From Chlorobiota bacterium (lineage in GTDB: Bacteria; Bacteroidota; Bacteroidia; Bacteroidales; B39-G9), in the NCBI GenBank assembly GCA_030632095.1, contig DAOVJU010000282.1:1-5353 (forward strand): 5,353 bases of DNA, in the 5' to 3' direction. The notes under the pieces were generated by a model. That model worked only from the letters and a program-made list of their open reading frames with translations. It ran no database searches and was not told where the DNA came from. Below, piece after piece: positions 1 to 5,353 of the stretch (position 1 is the first letter of the stretch; every line of letters begins with the position of its first letter). The position numbers were made by a program, and so were the translations under genes.

Positions 1-281
1 AATACGGGTTTGCCCTTTAAGTAACTATTAACCGTTAAAAGTACATTATATAAATCAACATGCATAATTGCTCCTGTTGTTTGCTTTTCAGTGATAAGTT
101 TACTTTTTCTTTTTAAAGCAAGATCCTTAGATGTAATTCCACGATATAAAAACGATCTTTGAATACTATTAAGCTTATAGCGATCAGCAACAATTTTTAA
201 AATATTCTTTAATGAATATCTTCTTTCCAGTAAAAACCGGTAGTCGGAAACCGCATTTAAAAAATCAGGAGTAATCAGCAT
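1..281 (-). CDS. DUF434-type protein, N-terminal part (runs off left edge)
   Basis: The minus-strand frame opens with ATG at 281-279 and stays open for 93 codons to the window edge, so the C-terminal part is missing. The translation begins MLITPDFLNAVSDYRFLLER and includes ADRYKLNSIQRSFLYRGI (residues 32-49) and IMHVDLYNVLLTVNSYLKGKP (about 72-92). This order (a short helical N-terminus, a 'YRG' segment, then a hydrophobic D-x-YN-V strand) matches my memory of the DUF434/DUF5616 family of bacteria and archaea, whose function is unknown. The D-x-YNV strand resembles the first strand of NYN/PIN-like nuclease domains, where the Asp binds metal; that link is inference. There is no signal peptide or membrane segment, so it is probably cytosolic. 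It is transcribed divergently from ispD from a likely promoter just upstream. No ribosome binding site is seen, as is common in Bacteroidota. Family assignment is fairly confident; function is unknown. Confidence 0.72.
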   Translation of the reverse strand, partial: MLITPDFLNAVSDYRFLLERRYSLKNILKIVADRYKLNSIQRSFLYRGITSKDLALKRKSKLITEKQTTGAIMHVDLYNVLLTVNSYLKGKPV

Positions 282-356
282 CTAATAGAATAATTATTGA
301 TTTTAAATTGAAATAAATTTACTTAATTTTAAACACTGATCAAACTCTGAAAAAAG
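282..356. promoter_or_regulatory. Divergent promoter region between the DUF434 gene and ispD
   Basis: This 75-bp very AT-rich spacer separates two genes that start in opposite directions, so it must hold promoters for both unless either is read through from elsewhere. On the minus strand a TTTG (plus-strand CAAA at 341-344) is followed after exactly 19 nt by TAAATTTA (314-321). This is close to the Bacteroidota housekeeping promoter (TTTG, about 19 nt, TAnnTTTG), with one mismatch in the -7 box. It would give a 5' leader of roughly 25 nt for the DUF434 gene. TAAATTTA is its own reverse complement, so it could also serve as the -7 box for ispD, but no good -33 box lies at the right distance on the plus strand. 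No Shine-Dalgarno sequence precedes ispD, only an A-rich run. Confidence 0.4.
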
Positions 357-1037
357 ATGAATACCTATGTAATTATCGTTGCAGGTGGATCGGGTAAAAG
401 AATGAAATCAAGTGTGCCAAAACAATTCTTAAGCCTGAAGTATAAACCAGTACTGATGCATACTATTGAAGCTTTTTACAATTTTGATAATTCGATAAAT
501 ATTATAATAACTCTACCTGTAACCTATTTTGACTATTGGAAAACACTTTGTGATAAATTCCATTTCACAATAAACCATATTGTAGTAAATGGTGGTGAAA
601 CGCGCTTTCATTCTGTTAAAAACGGCCTGGAAGCGATAAAAAAGAATGGTATAATTGCCATACACGATGGAGTAAGGCCACTTGTTAGTCTGGCAACAAT
701 CTTAAATTGTTTTACTATTGCAAAAGAAGAAGGCAATGCTATACCTATAATTGATATACCTGAGTCAATTCGGCAAATAAAAAATAAATCGAGCAAAAGC
801 GTAGACCGCGTAAATTTTAAAATTGTCCAAACACCACAGGTTTTTCAATCAGATTTAATCAAAAAAGCATATAAACAAGAATTCAAAGAATATTTTACAG
901 ATGATGCCAGTTTGCTGGATGAACTTGGTATTAAATTAAACCTTGTTGAAGGGAACCATGAAAATATTAAAATCACAACTCAAACTGATTTAGTTATTGC
1001 AGAAGCGTTGCTAACACACAGACTTTCCAAGTCTTGA
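357..1037 (+). CDS. ispD: 2-C-methyl-D-erythritol 4-phosphate cytidylyltransferase (IspD)
   Basis: IspD joins CTP and 2-C-methyl-D-erythritol 4-phosphate to give CDP-methylerythritol and pyrophosphate, the third step of the MEP isoprenoid pathway, in the cytosol. The 226-residue product has the usual family length and all main motifs: the nucleotide loop AGGSGKRM (9-16) with Arg15, PKQFL with Lys22, GGETRFHSVKNGL (79-91), IHDGVRPLV (102-110) with Asp104 and Arg107, TPQVF (159-163), TDDASLLDELG (181-191), and NIKITTQTDL (203-212) with Lys205. These fit the substrate- and CTP-binding residues known from the E. coli enzyme, so it should be active. The ATG at 357 puts the first strand (YVIIVAGG) right at the N-terminus, as expected. 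The gene is divergent from the DUF434 gene and converges on the sensor phosphatase gene. The last codons (LSKS) and the stop lie inside a perfect palindrome, so the extreme C-terminus may have been shaped by that repeat; no catalytic part is affected. Confidence 0.96.
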   Translation: MNTYVIIVAGGSGKRMKSSVPKQFLSLKYKPVLMHTIEAFYNFDNSINIIITLPVTYFDYWKTLCDKFHFTINHIVVNGGETRFHSVKNGLEAIKKNGIIAIHDGVRPLVSLATILNCFTIAKEEGNAIPIIDIPESIRQIKNKSSKSVDRVNFKIVQTPQVFQSDLIKKAYKQEFKEYFTDDASLLDELGIKLNLVEGNHENIKITTQTDLVIAEALLTHRLSKS

Positions 1038-1052
1038 AGACTTGGAAAGTCT
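1020..1052. terminator. Perfect palindrome over the ispD stop; possible terminator or palindromic repeat
   Basis: GACTTTCCAAGTC (1021-1033) and GACTTGGAAAGTC (1039-1051) are exact reverse complements. The flanking A1020/T1052 and the inner T1034/A1038 also pair, giving a 15-bp perfect stem with a 3-nt loop. The ispD stop codon TGA (1035-1037) sits in the loop, and the last codons are in the left arm. On the plus strand the stem is followed by the moderately T-rich TTCTTGTATTAT, so it could end ispD transcription. On the minus strand no T-tract follows, so it is a weaker terminator for the sensor phosphatase gene. The unusually perfect stem and its position also fit a dispersed palindromic repeat that inserted at the gene end; similar GACTT-type palindromes are common in Bacteroidota intergenic DNA (from memory, not checked). 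Confidence 0.6.
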
Positions 1053-1064
1053 TCTTGTATTATA

Positions 1065-1100
1065 GTTCATTGCGATAACGACGCGGAAGAAGCAATCTGT
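1065..1100 (+). repeat. Degenerate dispersed intergenic repeat, copy 1
   Basis: The stretch contains TCATTGCGA (1067-1075) and GAAGAAGCAATCTGT (1086-1100). Both match the two halves of a repeat I remember as common in many bacterial genomes (CATTGCGA, GGAACGAAGC, AATCTG). About nine extra bases lie between the halves in this copy. It has no coding potential and lies between two convergent genes. The repeat's function is unknown. The identification rests on memory and on similarity to the adjacent copy 2. Confidence 0.5.
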
Positions 1101-1109
1101 TTATTTAAT

Positions 1110-1140
1110 CCGTCATCGTGCGGAACGAAGCGATCTGCCG
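1110..1140 (+). repeat. Degenerate dispersed intergenic repeat, copy 2
   Basis: CGTCATCGTGCGGAACGAAG (1111-1130) followed by CGATCTGCC (1131-1139) is in the same orientation as copy 1. It lacks copy 1's extra bases and is nearer the remembered consensus, with a few substitutions. It is more GC-rich than its surroundings and ends next to the stop codon of the sensor phosphatase gene (1142-1144). The two copies are separated by TTATTTAAT, so the block looks like a tandem pair or the remains of two insertions. Confidence 0.5.
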
Positions 1141-1141
1141 G

Positions 1142-4100
1142 TTAAACTTTAATACCCAAAACTAATATATCATCAATCTGTCCCCTTGGTTTTGAATTTT
1201 CAATGCTATAATTAGTCCATTCATCTAAAATATATTCAAACTGTTTTTGCTGGTCTGACATTGATTTATCCTGATGATTTAATAACATTTCTTTAAATCG
1301 TTTCTTCATAAATTTTCTACCCTCCGGGCCACCAAACTGGTCAACAAAACCATCTGAAAACATATATATAGAATCTGATTCAAAAAGGTCTATTTCCTGA
1401 GATTTAAAATCATCCATTGTATCGTGAATTGCTACAGGCATTCTATCAGCTTTCTTTTCAATTAATTTATATTCTCCATTTATTTTGCGAATAAGGTAGA
1501 GCGGATTATTAGCCCCTGCATAATGTAATTTTTTATTTTCAAAGTCAATTGTACAAAGCGAAATATCCATTCCATCTTTGCTTTCGCTTAATATACCTTT
1601 TTGCTGTAATGCATTAATTACGTTTTGTCTTAATTGGTTTAGAATAAGATTTGGCTGGGTTATTCCCTGTTCATTTACAATTTTATTTAAAAAACTAAGG
1701 CCCAGCATACTCATAAATGCACCGGGAACACCGTGACCGGTACAATCTGCCACAGAAACGATTAATTTTCCGTTCATTTTGCTCATCCAGTAAAAATCGC
1801 CACTTACAATGTCTTTAGGCCGGAAAAGAATGAAATTTTCAGCGAAATGATCTTCCAGAATATTTTTCTGGGGCAACACGGCTCGTTGAATTCGCTTGGC
1901 ATATTGTATGCTGTCGGTAATGTTTTTATTCTTTATTTCGAGTTCTTGCTTTTGTTCTTCAATTTTTTTGTGTTGTTTTCTTATTTCTAAAGTTCTTTCC
2001 TGTACTTTTTGTTCAAGAATAATTTTTTGCTGCCGCAGTTTTCTTTCCCTGTAGCGGATATAAAGAATTACAGAAACAACAATAAATATAATACAGCTTA
2101 AATAGAACCACCAGCGTTGCCAAAAAGGAGGTTTAATGGTAAAACCAAATTGTATGGGTACGGTATTCCATATCCCGTTTTCGTTACCTGCAATTACTTT
2201 AAATGTATATTTTCCAGGAATTAAACCCGGGTAACTTGCCAGGTTCTCGGTTATCGGAGGCGACCATTTTTCATCAAGGCCTTCAAGTATGTATTTATAT
2301 CTGATTTTTTCAGGATTTTTCAAAGAAATAGCAGAAAACCTGAACGTTAAATGATTATTTGAATGAGGAAGTTTTAACCCGGTTGGGATACTGAACCATG
2401 GCTTTAGGCTGTCGCTTTTAAGCCCCCAGTCAATATTCTCAAAAAACAAATACAATTGTGTAATATGTGTTTTAGGAGGCGACAGGTTTAAATATTCCTT
2501 AGTGGGGTCATATCTTGTTAGTCCTTTGACCGTTCCAAACCAGATTTTCCCAAAATTATCCTTATAAATGGCATTTAAATTATTCTCTATACCTGTAAAA
2601 CCTTCAAGCTTGCTATAATTCTTTATTTTTTCAATTTCAAGTTTTTCATTTATTTCTAATTTGTCAAAGCCATTATCGGTTCCTACAATTAAAACACTAT
2701 CGTTAGCAAACAAAAGTGAATAAACGTTATTTGAACTAAGCAATTCAGCATCTGCAACAAATCTAACAGCTGCTTTTTCTAAATTATTCTTCTCATGAAT
2801 GAATAATCCGCTTCCAAAGGTTCCAATCCAGATATTATTATTATTGTCACACGCGAGCGCTTGAATTCTTTTTTCGCTAAGGCCATCGGTCTCATCAAAA
2901 TCTGTCATAATATTCCTGTCGGTACAGGCCAATCCCCCCATAGTCCCTATCCAGATTTTACCCTCTTTATCTTCAATAATGGTTTGCACCTCATTATGAA
3001 TTAATCCGTCAAATTCAGTAAAATTTATAAATTTGTCACCATCAAACATGCTAATTCCGCCTTGTGTCCCACACCAGACAGATTCACGTGAATCAACAAA
3101 TATGCTGTAAACCGAGTTATTTACTAATCCGTTTTTTGTAGTGTAATTCACGAATTTATTACCATCATATTTGTATATTCCATTGTTTGATGAAGCAATC
3201 CAAATATCACCATTCTGGCTTGCAGAAAGGGAACTCAGATAATTATCATTTAAACCTGAGGATTTAGAAAAAACCTGGAATTTAATATCATCTTCACCGT
3301 TAAATTTCACCAATCCGCCACCATATGTAGCAATCCAATATTTGCCATTTACATCCTGTTCTATATCAAATATTTGTTTATTAGGAAGCCCATCTTTTAG
3401 GGTATAATGAGCAAAATGATCGCCCATGAATTTGACCAGGCCATTGCCATTGGTACCAATCCATATGTTTTTTTCAAGATCTTGATACAAGGCAAGTGTC
3501 TGATTATCAGGCAATCCATGTTTGTTGCTATAATGTTTAATTATTGGTTTTAGGCTATTGGTTAAATTCAATTGTATAATTCCATTTTTATCAGTGGCAA
3601 ACCACATGATCCCGGATTGGCCGGTTAATATATCCCAAACAGTTTCAATTTCTGATTTGAAGTTTATGATTTGAACCATGCCTGAATCAGCTCCGGACAT
3701 GTTCACCATAAATGCTCCACTTTCTTTTGTACCAAACCATAAATTACCTTTTTCATCTTTTTCAGCACATAAAATGAAGTTTGAAGGTATATGAACCTTA
3801 TGATGCAGCTTTTTAATATTTACTTCATTGTCTTCAAAAGAAAGTATATTTATTCCGCCCAACATGGCCAGCCAGATGCGGTTATAATTATCTTCAACAA
3901 TATCAAATACATGATTGCTGATGAGTTTATCTTTTTTAGTAAAATTTGTAACGTTTATTGAATCTTTATCATCAATATATATTTTGTTTAATCCACCGCC
4001 TGAAGTTCCGGCCCAGATAGTTCCCTTGCTGTCTTCGTAAATACTTAAGATATAATGATCTGATATACCTTCATCTTTCCCGATCAATTGAAACTGATAG

Positions 4101-4429
4101 CCATCATAAAGGTTAAGGCCATGATCTGTTCCAATCCATAACCTGCCTTTAGAGTCTTCTTCAATACATCGTACAATATTTCCGGATAATCCATTCTTTT
4201 TTGAAAAAGTAATAAAACTCAAACCATCAAAACGACAAACACCGCCTCCATTAGTACCAATCCATAAATAACCCCGCATATCTTGTTTAATATCAAAAAT
4301 TGTTGATTGAGGTAATCCTTCTTCAATGGTATAAGTCCTGAAATTATTTTGTTGTGATAAACAAAAAATGGGGAAATGAATTATTAGTAAAAATATATAA
4401 ATCCGTTTATAAGACAATTTTATTTTCAT
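1142..4429 (-). CDS. Two-propeller sensor with Y_Y_Y domain and SpoIIE-type PP2C phosphatase
   Basis: The 1095-residue membrane protein probably senses a ligand outside the inner membrane and dephosphorylates a Ser/Thr-phosphorylated partner in the cytosol. In order: signal peptide (about 1-25); 14 propeller repeats (about 38-640, each close to 'GL..n.I..i.eD..G.iWIGT.gGl..fdG'), enough for two seven-bladed propellers; Y_Y_Y Ig-like domain (about 690-766); transmembrane helix (about 772-791); basic, glutamine-rich coiled coil (about 795-838); linker NITDSIQYAKRIQRAVLP (836-853); SpoIIE/PP2C domain (about 865-1095). Phosphatase metal-site motifs are intact: SGDFYW (Asp878), VADCTGHGVPGAF (Asp895), DGMDISL (Asp955), FSDGFVDQFGG (Asp1026) and GQIDDILV (Asp1086/1087). 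The sensor half is like that of Bacteroidota hybrid two-component systems, but there is no histidine kinase, receiver or HTH domain. Known SpoIIE phosphatases often act on STAS anti-anti-sigma proteins; no such gene is in the window, so the target is unknown. The ATG at 4429 directly precedes the signal peptide and lies within a long inverted repeat. It follows the caspase-like gene on the same strand after 151 bp. Confidence 0.93.
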   Translation of the reverse strand: MKIKLSYKRIYIFLLIIHFPIFCLSQQNNFRTYTIEEGLPQSTIFDIKQDMRGYLWIGTNGGGVCRFDGLSFITFSKKNGLSGNIVRCIEEDSKGRLWIGTDHGLNLYDGYQFQLIGKDEGISDHYILSIYEDSKGTIWAGTSGGGLNKIYIDDKDSINVTNFTKKDKLISNHVFDIVEDNYNRIWLAMLGGINILSFEDNEVNIKKLHHKVHIPSNFILCAEKDEKGNLWFGTKESGAFMVNMSGADSGMVQIINFKSEIETVWDILTGQSGIMWFATDKNGIIQLNLTNSLKPIIKHYSNKHGLPDNQTLALYQDLEKNIWIGTNGNGLVKFMGDHFAHYTLKDGLPNKQIFDIEQDVNGKYWIATYGGGLVKFNGEDDIKFQVFSKSSGLNDNYLSSLSASQNGDIWIASSNNGIYKYDGNKFVNYTTKNGLVNNSVYSIFVDSRESVWCGTQGGISMFDGDKFINFTEFDGLIHNEVQTIIEDKEGKIWIGTMGGLACTDRNIMTDFDETDGLSEKRIQALACDNNNNIWIGTFGSGLFIHEKNNLEKAAVRFVADAELLSSNNVYSLLFANDSVLIVGTDNGFDKLEINEKLEIEKIKNYSKLEGFTGIENNLNAIYKDNFGKIWFGTVKGLTRYDPTKEYLNLSPPKTHITQLYLFFENIDWGLKSDSLKPWFSIPTGLKLPHSNNHLTFRFSAISLKNPEKIRYKYILEGLDEKWSPPITENLASYPGLIPGKYTFKVIAGNENGIWNTVPIQFGFTIKPPFWQRWWFYLSCIIFIVVSVILYIRYRERKLRQQKIILEQKVQERTLEIRKQHKKIEEQKQELEIKNKNITDSIQYAKRIQRAVLPQKNILEDHFAENFILFRPKDIVSGDFYWMSKMNGKLIVSVADCTGHGVPGAFMSMLGLSFLNKIVNEQGITQPNLILNQLRQNVINALQQKGILSESKDGMDISLCTIDFENKKLHYAGANNPLYLIRKINGEYKLIEKKADRMPVAIHDTMDDFKSQEIDLFESDSIYMFSDGFVDQFGGPEGRKFMKKRFKEMLLNHQDKSMSDQQKQFEYILDEWTNYSIENSKPRGQIDDILVLGIKV

Positions 4430-4604
4430 TAGAAACTAAATTTGTAAATATTCACAGCATAAATGAAAAGTACAATTGTAAAATGGTTCTATTGCTATAT
4501 TGTTCTATTGTTTCATTGCTCTATTGTTATCTAACAACAATTGAACAATTTATTCATCAACTTTGTAAACGGTTACAATTTTAGTTTCTAATGAAAATGA
4601 ATTG
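4415..4604. repeat. Long inverted repeat spanning the caspase stop and the sensor phosphatase start
   Basis: Plus-strand 4422-4440 (ATTTTCATTAGAAACTAAA) is the exact reverse complement of 4580-4598. After one mismatch (4441/4579), TTGTAA (4442-4447) pairs with TTACAA (4573-4578), giving 26-bp arms with 25 matches. With one bulge and one further mismatch (a possible G-U pair in RNA) the arms extend outward to 4415 and 4604 (CAATT against AATTG). The right arm contains the final codons and TAA stop of the caspase-like gene; the left arm contains the ATG of the sensor phosphatase gene. The interior is about 125 nt. It may be an RNA stem in a shared transcript, a small element with terminal inverted repeats, or an inverted duplication of the caspase gene end. 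No transposase is present. Confidence 0.8.
4487..4526. repeat. Tandem ATTG-ending octamer repeats
   Basis: Five contiguous octamers read TTCTATTG, CTATATTG, TTCTATTG, TTTCATTG and CTCTATTG on the plus strand. Two weaker units (TACAATTG, TAAAATGG) directly precede them at 4471-4486. An inverted related stretch (CAATTGAACAAT, about 4538-4549) follows. The array is non-coding, centred in the spacer between the two minus-strand genes and inside the inverted repeat. Similar ATTG-based short tandem arrays occur between genes in Bacteroidota (from memory). Function is unknown; the array could also be a hotspot for slippage. Confidence 0.65.
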
Positions 4605-5353
4605 CCCTCCTTCATCGCCTGTATTTTTTATAGGCCTGAATTCAGGTGTTTGTTCAGAATTATTAATAACAGGTATTTTTATTTCATTAAAAAGCTGGCT
4701 TGCATCCAGTAACTTTGCTTCATTATTATCAAGAGCTTTAAGAAAATAGTAAGTAAATACCGAATGGCCATCCCTGCCACCATCTATAACCGGCTGAATG
4801 CCTCCGGAAGTAATTGCCTGGCGCGAAATTTTACTATGAACTTCTTTATAATATTTTTCGGTATTTTCGAATGGAACAGAAATGGTTTTTCCCCGGAAAA
4901 GATCTCCGCTAAAACAAGCATCTGAAACTAAAAGAGTGTGTTTAGATTTAATTCCTCCCAGGAAAGTCTGAATATCTGAATTTGAAATGTATTCTGATAT
5001 TGAACCTGTTTGTGAATCAAAAGGGACCCAGTATCCTTTATTTAGTGATTCTCTATATTCTCCATGCCCGGAATAGTAGATTAAAACATTATCATTTTCT
5101 TCAACCTTTTCCATGAGCGTTTCAAATTTTCTGATTATATTATTACGAGTAGCTTCTTCATTGTATAAAGTAATAAAGTCATCAAAATTATATTTTTGTT
5201 CAAGCGTTTCTTTAATTCCCCTCGCATCGTTAACTGCATTGTTTAACGGGGACCACACACCGGAATATTCATCAATACCAATAATCAGGGCATAATAATT
5301 TCCCATTTCAATTTCTTCCAATGCTTTTGAAATGTTAAGGCCTTTTAATGGAT
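4581..5353 (-). CDS. Caspase-like cysteine peptidase (C14 family), 5' end open at window edge
   Basis: This is a caspase/metacaspase-fold cysteine protease domain. Counting from the TTG at 5321 as residue 1, it has the first strand NYYALIIGIDEYSG (8-21), the region LNNAVNDARGIKETL (26-40), the catalytic histidine in IYYSGHGEY (His86), the catalytic cysteine in LLVSDACFSGD (Cys136, with the preceding Asp134 typical of the family), and the following strand RQAITSGGIQPV (167-178). The domain ends normally in GGQFIFIRN. Both catalytic residues are present, so it is probably active. The start is uncertain: TTG (5321) and ATG (5306) are candidates, but the frame has no stop up to the window edge, and the extra residues (PLKGLNISKALEEIE before MGNYY) read like real coding sequence. 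The gene therefore probably continues to the right with an unseen N-terminal region. No membrane segment is visible here. It lies directly upstream of the sensor phosphatase gene on the same strand, and its stop codon lies in the inverted repeat. Its substrate is unknown. Confidence 0.9.
   Translation of the reverse strand, partial: PLKGLNISKALEEIEMGNYYALIIGIDEYSGVWSPLNNAVNDARGIKETLEQKYNFDDFITLYNEEATRNNIIRKFETLMEKVEENDNVLIYYSGHGEYRESLNKGYWVPFDSQTGSISEYISNSDIQTFLGGIKSKHTLLVSDACFSGDLFRGKTISVPFENTEKYYKEVHSKISRQAITSGGIQPVIDGGRDGHSVFTYYFLKALDNNEAKLLDASQLFNEIKIPVINNSEQTPEFRPIKNTGDEGGQFIFIRN

Noticed and set aside
608..796. 62-codon minus-strand open frame inside ispD
   Set aside because: It is antisense to a well-conserved gene, has no recognisable motif, and exists because ispD codon choice leaves that frame open.
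1142..2060. Histidine kinase or response regulator domains at the C-terminus of the sensor, as in hybrid two-component systems
   Set aside because: The region after the transmembrane helix has no H-box, N/G-boxes, receiver or HTH; the motifs are those of SpoIIE/PP2C.
4422..4432. Lipoprotein signal at the N-terminus of the sensor (Cys23 in PIFCLSQ)
   Set aside because: The residues before the Cys (P-I-F) do not form a lipobox, and a one-pass sensor with its own transmembrane helix fits an ordinary signal peptide better.
4465..4472. Possible -7 box (TACTTTTC on the minus strand) for the sensor phosphatase gene
   Set aside because: It has one mismatch to TAnnTTTG and no -33 TTTG at the right distance upstream, so a promoter cannot be supported.
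4487..4526. CRISPR-like array
   Set aside because: Units are 8 nt and directly adjoining, with no spacers and no cas genes, so this is a short tandem repeat.
4354..4584. 76-codon plus-strand open frame across the phosphatase gene start and the spacer
   Set aside because: It is antisense to the signal peptide region and its Leu/Tyr-rich middle is a translation of the octamer repeats. No family features are seen.
5113..5295. 60-codon plus-strand open frame inside the caspase-like gene
   Set aside because: It is antisense to the conserved caspase domain and shows no independent protein features.

Overview
The window is AT-rich and looks like a chromosomal segment of a Bacteroidota bacterium, probably an uncultured or poorly sampled lineage. 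This is inferred from the gene types (a two-propeller sensor with a Y_Y_Y domain fused to a SpoIIE-type phosphatase, and a caspase-like C14 peptidase with a Bacteroidota-style sequence), the lack of Shine-Dalgarno sequences before the starts, a candidate Bacteroidota-type promoter (TTTG, 19 nt, TAAATTTA), and intergenic repeats of kinds common in that phylum.

Layout. Positions 1-281 (minus) hold the N-terminal 93 codons of a DUF434-type protein that runs off the left edge. A 75-bp divergent promoter region (282-356) separates it from ispD (357-1037, plus), the cytidylyltransferase of the MEP isoprenoid pathway. ispD converges on a large minus-strand gene (1142-4429). The 104-bp gap between them holds a perfect palindrome whose loop contains the ispD stop codon, and two degenerate copies of a dispersed repeat. 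The large gene encodes a 1095-residue membrane sensor: signal peptide, 14 propeller repeats (two predicted seven-bladed propellers), Y_Y_Y domain, one transmembrane helix, coiled coil and a cytoplasmic PP2C/SpoIIE serine/threonine phosphatase. Upstream on the same strand is a caspase-like peptidase (4581-5353). Its reading frame is still open at the right edge, so its N-terminus is probably outside the window.

The two minus-strand genes may form a transcriptional unit: a caspase-like protease followed by a ligand-sensing phosphatase. The 151-bp spacer between them is the most unusual part of the window. A long inverted repeat (26-bp arms with one mismatch, extendable to about 32-33 nt) joins the last codons and stop of the caspase gene to the start codon of the phosphatase gene. 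Tandem ATTG-containing octamers lie inside it. In a read-through mRNA the arms could form a long stem that hides the phosphatase start codon until ribosomes finishing the caspase gene open it. Alternatively the structure could be a small terminal-inverted-repeat element or an inverted duplication.

No tRNA, rRNA, CRISPR array, transposase or integrase is visible. No stretch over 300 bp lacks a gene.
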